Positions 7,337 through 14,558 of a stretch of DNA of 36,332 nt are shown here, piece by piece. The translations under genes and the position numbers were made by a program. How positions within the stretch are numbered: position 1 is the first letter of the stretch; each line of letters opens with the position of its first letter. The notes beneath the pieces are model-generated. The model searched no databases, was not told where the DNA came from, and was given only the letters and a program-made list of their open reading frames with translations. The DNA comes from DATAPD01 sp036265385. GTDB lineage: Bacteria > Acidobacteriota > Terriglobia > Terriglobales > Acidobacteriaceae. Location of the stretch: contig DATAPD010000058.1 in NCBI GenBank assembly GCA_036265385.1, positions 1 to 36,332 of the forward strand, given 5' to 3'.

Positions 7337-7942
7337 TTAATGTGCGCTAGCCGCTGCGCCTTCGCGCATCAACCGCTCAAGCGTCACGCGCGGACACACA
7401 TTACCATGAATGTATTCCATTACGTTTCGGGCTACGCCGCGGATCATCGTTTCGACGGCCGGGTCTGTAATATGGCCCGCTGTGTCAAAAACAGATTGCA
7501 CGTTTGCTACAGAAACTGGCGTTGGCAATACAATGGCGCCGACGTGCGCTGCCACGCTTCGCAACTGTTCAAGAGACTTGATCGCGCCGATTGCACCAGC
7601 CGCTACTCCCAATAGGGCGACTGGCTTGCCTTGCAGGGCCGAAGGGAATCCCAGGTTTTCGATCACCAGCTTCATGACGCTTGAAAAGCTGCCATGATAT
7701 TCCGGCGTGGCGAGGATGACAGCAGTAGCGTCCTTCACAACCACTTGAAGCTTTTTGGCGCCGGGCGCGCTCCAATCCGTGCCGGGCATCGGCAGATTGT
7801 ATTCGGCGGGATCGATGACCTGTACGTGGACTTGCGGATCCTGCTTCAGCTCATCGACTACAAGCGCGACAGCCATGCTCGTGTAGTTATTCGGGCGGAC
7901 ACTGCCTTTGATCACCACAACACGGATAGGTTTTTCTGACAT
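7337..7942 (-). CDS. NADPH-dependent FMN reductase (flavodoxin-like fold)
   Basis: A 201-residue flavoprotein of the NADPH_dep_FMN_red family, which includes chromate, quinone and azo reductases. The phosphate-binding loop of FMN is GSVRPNNYT (13-21). The TPEYHGSFS motif (79-87) contacts the isoalloxazine ring and is highly conserved in the family. Members transfer two electrons from NADPH through FMN to quinones, metals or azo compounds in the cytoplasm; the physiological substrate cannot be read from sequence. The gene lies downstream of the pirin gene on the same strand. A 14-bp inverted repeat fills the gap between them, and pirins are commonly found with such quinone or flavin reductases. 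Confidence 0.92.
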   Translation of the reverse strand: MSEKPIRVVVIKGSVRPNNYTSMAVALVVDELKQDPQVHVQVIDPAEYNLPMPGTDWSAPGAKKLQVVVKDATAVILATPEYHGSFSSVMKLVIENLGFPSALQGKPVALLGVAAGAIGAIKSLEQLRSVAAHVGAIVLPTPVSVANVQSVFDTAGHITDPAVETMIRGVARNVMEYIHGNVCPRVTLERLMREGAAASAH

Positions 7943-7965
7943 CGCGACCTCACTGAAGTGCGGGT

Positions 7966-8033
7966 TTCAAGGTTTCGAACTTCGAGGTTCAAGGTTTCGG
8001 AAGGATCAACGTGAAGTCGCGAAACCTTGAACC
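7966..8033. repeat. Three copies of a 12-bp motif, forming a direct repeat and a 14-bp inverted repeat
   Basis: TTCAAGGTTTCG occurs at 7966-7977 and 7988-7999, 22 bases apart, and its complement CGAAACCTTGAA at 8020-8031. The second and third copies extend to a perfect 14-bp inverted repeat (7986-7999 with 8020-8033) around a 20-base loop. It fills the gap between the pirin and FMN reductase genes. No T-run follows the stem on the coding strand, so it is not an obvious terminator. It looks like a REP-type intergenic repeat, or an RNA-processing hairpin that separates expression of the two genes. Confidence 0.65.
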
Positions 8034-8040
8034 TGTGCGA

Positions 8041-8739
8041 TTACGCTAAATCGAACAACAAGACTTCGGAATCTTCCGATCCTTTAATCGACAGCTTAGG
8101 TTCATCGCCGATGGCGGCGCCGTCACCCTGATTCAGTTTATGCCCATTCAGTTCGACAGAACCTTTCGCCACCTGCAGCCAACCGTAGCGGTCCTTCGGA
8201 AGTTCATGCTGCACTTCTTCGCCATTCTTGAGCAATGTGACGTACAACTTGGCGTCCTGGTTGATGGTCACTGCGCCATTGGCGCCATCATTGGCCGCAA
8301 CCAGCCGGAGCTTGCCGCGCTTCTCCGTTTCGGCAAAACTCTTCTGCTCATAGCTCGGTTCGAGTCCCGCCTTTTCCGGCAGAATCCAGATCTGCAGTAG
8401 ATGTACAGTGTCGGTCTCAGAAGGATTGAACTCGCTATGGCGAATTCCTTTGCCAGCGGTCATGCGCTGGCCGTCGCCGGGCAGTATGACTGAGCCTGTA
8501 CCCAGGCTGTCCTTATGCTCGAGCTTGCCTTCGAGCACATAAGTGATGATCTCCATGTCGCGATGCGGGTGCGTAGGAAAACCGCCCTTCGGAGCAACCC
8601 AGTCTTCGTTAATGACGCGTAGCGAGCGGAAGCCCATCCATTTTGGATCCCAATAATCGCTGAAGCTGAAGGTGTGCTTGGTATTCAGCCAGCCGTAGTC
8701 GCCGCCGCCTCGTTCAGTACTCTTTCGGATTTGAATCAT
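8041..8739 (-). CDS. Pirin family protein (bicupin)
   Basis: A 232-residue bicupin of the pirin/YhaK group. The metal site is complete: H57 and H59 in THPHRDME, H101 and E103 in RHSEFN, matching the two-His, His-Glu iron site of pirins. The N-terminal cupin (about 40-120) contains the pirin signature FPTHPHRDMEIITYVLEG. The second cupin (about 135-230) lacks metal ligands, as expected. Bacterial members include quercetinases that open flavonols with O2, and redox-sensing regulators; which applies here is unknown. GGAGG (complement of 8746-8750) sits 6 bases before the ATG. A 12-bp perfect palindrome lies just upstream and may bind a regulator. Confidence 0.94.
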   Translation of the reverse strand: MIQIRKSTERGGGDYGWLNTKHTFSFSDYWDPKWMGFRSLRVINEDWVAPKGGFPTHPHRDMEIITYVLEGKLEHKDSLGTGSVILPGDGQRMTAGKGIRHSEFNPSETDTVHLLQIWILPEKAGLEPSYEQKSFAETEKRGKLRLVAANDGANGAVTINQDAKLYVTLLKNGEEVQHELPKDRYGWLQVAKGSVELNGHKLNQGDGAAIGDEPKLSIKGSEDSEVLLFDLA

Positions 8740-8756
8740 CGCCTGCCTCCAATTAA

Positions 8757-8768
8757 TCGTTATAACGA
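8757..8768. promoter_or_regulatory. Perfect 12-bp palindrome upstream of the pirin gene
   Basis: TCGTTATAACGA is a perfect palindrome starting 18 bases upstream of the pirin start codon, immediately before its ribosome-binding site. A site of this size and place fits a dimeric repressor of the MarR, HxlR or TetR type, which often control quinone- and redox-responsive pirin/reductase genes. No regulator gene is adjacent, so this is a candidate only. Confidence 0.35.
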
Positions 8769-8864
8769 CTATTTGGATGTGGCGACATGTCGGAAAGATT
8801 CAACCCCGGTAAGACATTGAAGTTGGACTATTTACTTGGGAGAAGGCCGGGTTAGGAGAGGCGC

Positions 8865-9173
8865 TTAATCTTTCTTGGCTTTCTTCTCCGTCTTGGGCTT
8901 GTCTTCTTTTTTCGATTCCGCTTTCACGTCGGATTTCGAATCAGACTTGCCGCCGGAATCACCATCTGAGGAGGATGAAGCGCTCCCGGAGCCTTTTTTG
9001 GCGTAATCAGTGACGTACCAACCAGCTCCTTTGAACTGCACGGCAGGGGCGGAAATCACCTGCTCGACGGCGCCTCCGCAGTCTGGACATTTTTTTACGT
9101 GCGGATCGGAAAACTTCTGGATTCGCTCAAAACGATGACCGCACTTCTTGCACTCATATTCGTAAAGTGGCAT
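8865..9173 (-). CDS. FmdB-type zinc-ribbon protein with charged tail
   Basis: A 102-residue protein starting MPLYEYECKKCGHRFE, the hallmark of the FmdB/putative regulatory zinc-ribbon family. Four cysteines, C8-x2-C11 and C29-x2-C32, form the ribbon, followed by a conserved VEQVISAPAVQFKGAGWY segment (about 36-53). From about residue 60 the chain becomes a low-complexity Ser/Asp/Lys tail ending KTEKKAKKD, probably disordered. The family has been linked to regulation in the amidase and formamidase literature, but its molecular role is not settled. GGAG lies five bases upstream of the ATG. It is on the same strand as pirin, with a 125-base gap between them. Confidence 0.92.
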   Translation of the reverse strand: MPLYEYECKKCGHRFERIQKFSDPHVKKCPDCGGAVEQVISAPAVQFKGAGWYVTDYAKKGSGSASSSSDGDSGGKSDSKSDVKAESKKEDKPKTEKKAKKD

Positions 9174-9276
9174 TGGACTCCGAAACTGGGGAGGATCTGT
9201 TCGATTCTAGGTTTTCGTGCGTTTGATCGTCAATTTCCGTCAGTAAGCCTGTGATGAAACGGCCTAATTCGATCAG

Positions 9277-9304
9277 CATTGGGCTTTTCATCGGAATCCC
9301 AATG
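9277..9304. other. Hairpin in the leader of the lipoprotein gene
   Basis: CATTGGG (9277-9283) and CCCAATG (9298-9304) form a 7-bp inverted repeat with a 14-base loop. GATGAAA (9253-9259) and TTTCATC (9286-9292) form an overlapping, mutually exclusive one. Two competing stems in a leader could be a conformational switch, but they could equally be chance. The rest of the 193-base gap 9174-9366 shows nothing recognisable. Confidence 0.25.
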
Positions 9305-9366
9305 TCCTTATGGACCTGTCCTTCAGCCATTTGTGGCGAGCATTCCTGGCGCTCGAAAATAATGGC

Positions 9367-10653
9367 ATGAAGGCACTTTGCCGGTGTGCAGTTCTACTCT
9401 CGATCGCTCTGATATTCAACGCTTGTGGCGGGGGATCTGCCGATCCGGGCGGAGCCGGCGGTTCTGGTGGAGGTGGGACCGGTGGTGGGGGCGGCACGGG
9501 CGGTGGGGGATCTCAACCAAGCGCCTGCAACGCGATGTCGACTGGAGTGGGCGCGAGCCTTGGTGGGTTCCTTCCGTTCCCTGCCGACAGCCTTTGGAAC
9601 AAAGACATCTCTGCTGCTCCGGTGGACGCAAGTTCTGCATCGATCATTAACTTTATTGGGAGTGGCACGGCGGTCCACGCGGACTTTGGAGCCGGGCTAT
9701 ACAACGGCGGAAAGATCGGTATTCCCTACCTGGTCGTCGATGCGAATCAGAAGTTTGTTCCTATTAATTTCACTGCGTATGGGGATGAGAGCGATCTGGG
9801 GCCCATGCCCGTTCCGGCCACTGCGCCTATCGAAGGCGACCCGAATCCCTCTGGCGACCGTCACGTTCTTGTGCTCGATAAGAGTAAGTGCTGGTTGTAC
9901 GAATTATTTAACGCCTATCCTGCGACGGTTGGCTGGAACGCCGACCAAGCGAGTGTGTGGGACTTGCTGAACAATGAACAGCGCCCGTACACGTGGACGT
10001 CAGCGGACGCGGCGGGACTTCCCATTTTCCCGGGGCTTGTTCGTTATGACGAAGTGGCTGCGGGTGAAATCAAGCACGCGATTCGCTTTACATTGCAACG
10101 TAGCCGCGCGGCTTTTATTCCGCCAGCTTCACATTGGGCGGCGAACTCGACAGACCCGAACGCCGCACCGATGGGCATGCGCATCCGCTTGAAAGCGAGC
10201 TACAACACATCGGGATTTTCTGCCGCGAACCAGGTGATCCTCGCGGCAATGAAGAAATATGGATTGATCATGGCGGACAACGGGAGCTCGATGTACATCA
10301 GTGGTGCGCCTGACGATCGCTGGAATAATGATGATCTTCATATTTTAGGGAATCTCAAAGCTTCGGATTTTGAAGTCGTGCAGATGAATCCCATTTACAC
10401 AGCAGCGAACGTTCCGGCGGGATCGGCGCCATCGATCACGAGCTTTAGCGCATCCTCGACAGCGATCAGCGCTGGGCAATCCGTGACGCTGAGTTGGAGT
10501 GTGAGTGGCGCGTCCTACTCGATCATCACCCCAATTGGTCCGGTGCGCGGAACGAGCGTGTCAGTCGCACCCAGCGCGAGTACCACGTATACGCTCTACA
10601 GCACGAACGCCTTCGGGCGCACGCAAAAGACTGTGACTGTCAGCGTTCAGTAG
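9367..10653 (+). CDS. Secreted lipoprotein with Gly-rich linker and C-terminal Ig-like domain
   Basis: 428 residues from the ATG at 9367, chosen because MKALCRCAVLLSIALIFNAC is a good lipoprotein signal with the modified cysteine at residue 20. An earlier in-frame ATG at 9310 would put 19 polar residues before the signal. After the cysteine comes a flexible linker made almost wholly of G with a few T, S, P and A (about 21-50). Next is a globular domain (about 55-355) that I recognise only as a family of uncharacterised secreted proteins, with motifs DRHVLVLDKSKCWLYELF, HAIRFTLQRS and MKKYGLIMADNGS. The last 70 or so residues (from PSITSFSASS) form an Ig-like/PKD-type beta-sandwich with SVTLSWSVSGA and STTYTLYSTN, common in acidobacterial exoproteins. 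It probably sits on the outer membrane surface; substrate unknown. No strong ribosome-binding site is visible. Confidence 0.78.
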   Translation: MKALCRCAVLLSIALIFNACGGGSADPGGAGGSGGGGTGGGGGTGGGGSQPSACNAMSTGVGASLGGFLPFPADSLWNKDISAAPVDASSASIINFIGSGTAVHADFGAGLYNGGKIGIPYLVVDANQKFVPINFTAYGDESDLGPMPVPATAPIEGDPNPSGDRHVLVLDKSKCWLYELFNAYPATVGWNADQASVWDLLNNEQRPYTWTSADAAGLPIFPGLVRYDEVAAGEIKHAIRFTLQRSRAAFIPPASHWAANSTDPNAAPMGMRIRLKASYNTSGFSAANQVILAAMKKYGLIMADNGSSMYISGAPDDRWNNDDLHILGNLKASDFEVVQMNPIYTAANVPAGSAPSITSFSASSTAISAGQSVTLSWSVSGASYSIITPIGPVRGTSVSVAPSASTTYTLYSTNAFGRTQKTVTVSVQ

Positions 10654-10676
10654 CCGATCGGGCCTATTCAGAGGAC

Positions 10677-12572
10677 TCAGAGAATTTCGCGTGCGTCGCC
10701 GACTCTTCGTGTGACGCGTTCGCGGTCGAGATATTCGAGCAGCGGGATCGCGTATTTTCGGCTGACACCGGTCAGATCTTTAAACTGCGCTACATCGATT
10801 TTGGGCTTGGACTTTTTGAGAGCCGAAACCTGCTTCTTGAGAGAGTCCAGCGAGTCCCGGTGAAAAACAAGGTCTTCGGAAATTTTGAGAAGGACCTTGT
10901 CGCGCAACATCAGGGTCACGATTTTTTGTGCTCGCGTTTTATCGACTTTGAGGCCTGCGAGAACATCTTTCAGAAATGGCACTTTGAGTCCGGCTGAGGC
11001 GAAGGCAGCCTCGATAATTTTCTTTGACTCAAGTTCTTCGTCCTTCATCACGACGCCTTGGCCGGGCCGATGAACGATCTCACCGGTGACATCCAGCTTT
11101 CTCTCGCTCAAAAGCTGATTCAATGCGGCGGAAAACATTTCCGGCGAAGTCCCGAGCGTCTCTCTTAATTCTTCCTTCGAAATGCCCGTTACCAGGCGGT
11201 TGCGATTATGGAATTCGGATACGGCTTCAACGATGTCTTTCATCAATGCTGACATCGCGTTCGCATCGATCAGCCGGTCGCCGATGCGCAGCACACTGCC
11301 ATTCGTCCTTGCTTCTTGCAATTGAGCATCGACCGCTTTTCTAGTCCATCCAGTCTCCTCGATGAGTTGGCGGAACGAGATCCCATCGTGACCGCGTCTG
11401 GCGACGCGCAGCCGGAAAATCTCGGCTTTGTCTTCGCTGGCCAGGATTTCGAGAGATTCATTTTTCGCTATCGTGCGTCGCATCGGAAATGCGTCCAGCA
11501 CAGAGCCGCCCCCGATTGTCACGACCGGCGAAAACTGCCGGACAATAAACCGGTCTCCCGGCATAAGCAGAATCGGAGCCGATAACCGAAGTTGCGCAAA
11601 CTGAGATTGGCCGGGTCTGATCTGCTCATCTAGGTCTAGCTTGACCTCGGCGATCGTCTCCATCGTGTACGCGTGGAAGTGCACGCGGGAATGATTTTTG
11701 ACAGGTCTGGCGGACGAGAGTAACGACAGCTTCACATCCAGCCGCTTTGCGTCCCGAAACGTGTCCGGCTGGGCAAGCATCATGCCACGCGATATCTCTT
11801 CGACGGTTACGCCGGCAAGATTCAAAGCAGTGCGTTGTCCAGCGACCGCCTGCTCGGCCGTCGAGCCATGCACCTGAACACCGCGCACACGAACACGCCT
11901 GCCGGACGGGAACACTTGCATTTCGTCTTCTTTGTGGATCGTCCCAGAAATCAATGTTCCGGTCACGACAGTTCCAAAACCTTTCATCGTGAACACGCGA
12001 TCAATGGGTAACCTAACAAGCGCAGCGGATTCTCTCGCGGTTGCGTCGCTTGCAACTCTTGCAATTGCGTCCTTGAGTTCTGGCAGACCTGCGCCAGTTA
12101 GAGAACTTACGGCGACAATCGGCGCGCGCGAACTATCGAGGAACGAACCACGCAGAAATTCTTCGACTTCGAGGCGGACGACCTCCAGAGTGTCTTTGTC
12201 GACCGCATCCGCCTTTGTCAGAACAGTGATTCCGCGACGTATCCCGAGTAGTTGGCAGATGTCGAAGTGTTCCCGAGTCTGCGGCTTGATTCCCTCATCG
12301 GCAGCGATAACGAGCAAAACCATATCGATTCCGCCGACTCCGGCCAACATGTTGCGCACGAAACGTTCATGGCCGGGAACATCAACGAACCCAAGTCGCA
12401 CGATCTCTCCGCCTGGACTCTGCAATTCGAGGTGCGCGAATCCAAGATCGATGGTAATTCCGCGCCGCTTTTCTTCCTGCAGTCGGTCGGCATCGATGCC
12501 TGTAAGCGCTTTCACGAGCGCGGTTTTACCGTGGTCGATGTGTCCGGCAGTGCCGATGATGACGGATTTCAT
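10677..12572 (-). CDS. selB: Selenocysteine-specific translation elongation factor SelB
   Basis: A 631-residue GTPase that carries Sec-tRNA(Sec) to UGA codons marked by a SECIS hairpin. The EF-Tu-like G domain shows G1 GHIDHGKT (10-17), G2 around T40, G3 DVPGHE (64-69) and G4 TKAD (119-122). Beta-barrel domains II and III follow (about 175-370, with the FTMKGFGTVVTGT signature typical of SelB). The C-terminal part (about 380-631) is a row of winged-helix domains that bind SECIS RNA, and is of full length. selA, selD and tRNA-Sec are not in this window. It starts 27 bases after the stop of the glycosyltransferase gene on the same strand, although no functional link is known. Its presence implies that some TGA codons in this genome may be read as selenocysteine. 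Confidence 0.96.
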   Translation of the reverse strand: MKSVIIGTAGHIDHGKTALVKALTGIDADRLQEEKRRGITIDLGFAHLELQSPGGEIVRLGFVDVPGHERFVRNMLAGVGGIDMVLLVIAADEGIKPQTREHFDICQLLGIRRGITVLTKADAVDKDTLEVVRLEVEEFLRGSFLDSSRAPIVAVSSLTGAGLPELKDAIARVASDATARESAALVRLPIDRVFTMKGFGTVVTGTLISGTIHKEDEMQVFPSGRRVRVRGVQVHGSTAEQAVAGQRTALNLAGVTVEEISRGMMLAQPDTFRDAKRLDVKLSLLSSARPVKNHSRVHFHAYTMETIAEVKLDLDEQIRPGQSQFAQLRLSAPILLMPGDRFIVRQFSPVVTIGGGSVLDAFPMRRTIAKNESLEILASEDKAEIFRLRVARRGHDGISFRQLIEETGWTRKAVDAQLQEARTNGSVLRIGDRLIDANAMSALMKDIVEAVSEFHNRNRLVTGISKEELRETLGTSPEMFSAALNQLLSERKLDVTGEIVHRPGQGVVMKDEELESKKIIEAAFASAGLKVPFLKDVLAGLKVDKTRAQKIVTLMLRDKVLLKISEDLVFHRDSLDSLKKQVSALKKSKPKIDVAQFKDLTGVSRKYAIPLLEYLDRERVTRRVGDAREIL

Positions 12573-12599
12573 TCAGATCTCAACGAAAAGCCCAATGTG

Positions 12600-14105
12600 C
12601 TATCGCCATTTCTTCAATCGCGGCCAAACTTCCTGCAGTGAACCGAACTTCGGACCACGAACGATAAAGAATGGGATGCGCCGTTCGAGCGCGTAAGGAT
12701 TGTCGCGCGACTCTCCAGCATATTGTACGTTCGAGAACTTTCTTTCGAGTGTGTCTCGGTCGTCGTCGAGCACGACAAGACAGCTCCCGGTGTATCCGCG
12801 AGGCCCCCAGAGCCACCAGGATTGATGTCCGCTGAGAGCGGGCGGCAGGCCGTACTTGCGGCCGAGGAAATCGATCGCGCCGGCTTGTCCGTAATCCTGA
12901 GCGAAGATGCCGCATTGAGATCGCTCGCTCTCAGGAATGCTGTTCCAAACTTCGGCCGTTTTGGCGACGATCTCATCCCAGCCGAATTGATCGGCATAAT
13001 GTTGCGGCATGATTGCGCGTTCGTGAGCGTGTTCGCTGCGCGGCGCTTTGATCGGCAACTTCGACATGTAAGCGATAAATTTGTCAGGAGAAAACACCGG
13101 AATCACGATGGGCGCCAGAACTGCGCCACCTGCTATGAGCACTACCGTGATCACCGGCTTGAGCCATGAAAGTTTGCCCGAGATGACATCATCCACGACG
13201 ACTGCTCCTGCCGCAATCAAGACCGGGTAAATCGGCGAGAGATAGTAATTCTTACCGTGGAGGGCGACGAATACCGTGAAGCTGACGAGATATGCAATTC
13301 CGAGAAATCGATATGGCCGAAAACGTTGTGCGGACAGCAACGCGACCAGCCCGGTAATCCAGATCCAGGCTGCGAAGGGATTTGTGAGCAGGGTCTGCTG
13401 CGCGAAGTACTGCCATGGTGAGAGCACCACGTCTCGACCGTCCATTTTGATGTTGTGCATCAATTGAGCGAACGGCCAGTGGTTCGCGATGTTCCATAAG
13501 AGATTCGGCAGAAAAATGAGAAACGCGCCAACTCCTCCAATCCAGATCCATTTGCTCGCGAGTGCCTTGCGTTGTGGAGTGAGAAGCAGTCCAACGACAA
13601 CTCCGAAGCCAAACACAGCGATCGAGTATTTCTCCATCAGGCCGAGTCCGGCGCACACGCCAAACCACACCCAGTAGCGCGGGTCATCCCTCTTGGTTGC
13701 GAGGATCGCGTAATAGGCGCAACCCGTCCAGAGGAGAGGTTCGAGGCAGTTCGTGGTTAGCAAGCTTCCGTTCGATAAGAATTGCGGGGCCACAATGACA
13801 GCGAGGGCGCTGAGAATGAGTGCGCATGCTTTGCCTCCCAACTGTCGGGTGATGGCGGCAGTTTGTACCAACATCATCGAAGCGGCAATCGCTGGAATCA
13901 GGCGGACACTTCGTAGAGAATCCCCGAAGATAGCCAGGCAAATTCTGGTCAAGAACGGAATCAGGGGCGGCTGATCGACGTATCCCCACGCCAGGTGATT
14001 GCCGCAGATGATGTAATCGAACTCGTCGCGAAAATCACCGTAGCGGTTGTTGAAATAGAGGTGAAACAGGAACTTCAGGACGGCCAGAACAGCAACAATG
14101 GCCAT
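12600..14105 (-). CDS. GT39/ArnT-like integral membrane glycosyltransferase
   Basis: A 501-residue GT-C fold enzyme of the PMT_2/ArnT-like family. These enzymes move a sugar from a polyprenyl-phosphate donor to a lipid, glycan or protein on the outer face of the cytoplasmic membrane. An acidic pair in the first periplasmic loop (FRDEFDY, about 25-31), the GYVDQPPLIPFL motif (41-52), and about ten hydrophobic segments up to residue 350 define the family. The last 150 residues form a periplasmic domain containing GIFAQDYGQAGAIDF. The ATG at 14105 gives a rather short N-terminus before the first helix. The frame is open upstream to a stop at 14193-14195 with only a CTG as an alternative, so a slightly longer protein is possible. 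The acceptor substrate cannot be told. Confidence 0.87.
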   Translation of the reverse strand: MAIVAVLAVLKFLFHLYFNNRYGDFRDEFDYIICGNHLAWGYVDQPPLIPFLTRICLAIFGDSLRSVRLIPAIAASMMLVQTAAITRQLGGKACALILSALAVIVAPQFLSNGSLLTTNCLEPLLWTGCAYYAILATKRDDPRYWVWFGVCAGLGLMEKYSIAVFGFGVVVGLLLTPQRKALASKWIWIGGVGAFLIFLPNLLWNIANHWPFAQLMHNIKMDGRDVVLSPWQYFAQQTLLTNPFAAWIWITGLVALLSAQRFRPYRFLGIAYLVSFTVFVALHGKNYYLSPIYPVLIAAGAVVVDDVISGKLSWLKPVITVVLIAGGAVLAPIVIPVFSPDKFIAYMSKLPIKAPRSEHAHERAIMPQHYADQFGWDEIVAKTAEVWNSIPESERSQCGIFAQDYGQAGAIDFLGRKYGLPPALSGHQSWWLWGPRGYTGSCLVVLDDDRDTLERKFSNVQYAGESRDNPYALERRIPFFIVRGPKFGSLQEVWPRLKKWR

Positions 14106-14260
14106 TCCATCTCGCCAAAATGACGAGTTGTTGTTGTCAGCCAGTGGCCATCCTCCTGATCGGGGAAGGATACTGGTAACAAGTGCCCCATGTCACTGCG
14201 GGCCCTTTTGGTTCCCGAGTACGATCCAGGCAGAAAGTTGCGCGTCATGGAGCCACTCGA

Positions 14261-14467
14261 ATGAAGATTTACTTGCGATTCGTGAATCCAGTTATTGCAG
14301 TGCTGGTACTGTTGCTGTGCCTCTGGGCGGGGATGAACGACAATGGATTCAAACCCAAGGGATTGCTGGAAGGTGGATTTGCGACTTACTTCTTGGCCAA
14401 GGGACTCTTCTGTTGCTCGGCGCTGATTTTGCTAGGCAGGCTCGCGTCGTTGTTGGAGAAGAATTAA
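14261..14467 (+). CDS. Small two-helix membrane protein, 68 aa
   Basis: An open frame from the ATG at 14261 (MKIYLRFVNPVIAVLVLLL) to the TAA at 14465-14467. Two hydrophobic segments (about 8-25 and 42-62) are joined by a polar loop with GMNDNGFKPKG. The N-terminal K and R and the C-terminal EKN suggest both ends are cytosolic. I do not recognise a family. It fills most of the 450-base gap between the divergent glycosyltransferase and purL, on the purL strand, 91 bases before purL. The ribosome-binding site is weak, and the frame extends upstream to 14183 without improving the protein. The membrane pattern and sensible composition support it as a real gene, but only moderately. Confidence 0.55.
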   Translation: MKIYLRFVNPVIAVLVLLLCLWAGMNDNGFKPKGLLEGGFATYFLAKGLFCCSALILLGRLASLLEKN

Positions 14468-14558
14468 TAGAAGCATTACGACGGAGTGCAGGATTTTTTC
14501 GCTTTAGACGGAGAGTACCGAAACCGCTCCCGAAATGCGACAATAGAAGTTCCCTGTC

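Noticed and set aside
14468..14558. Purine riboswitch before purL
   Set aside because: No three-way-junction pattern or conserved loop motifs visible.
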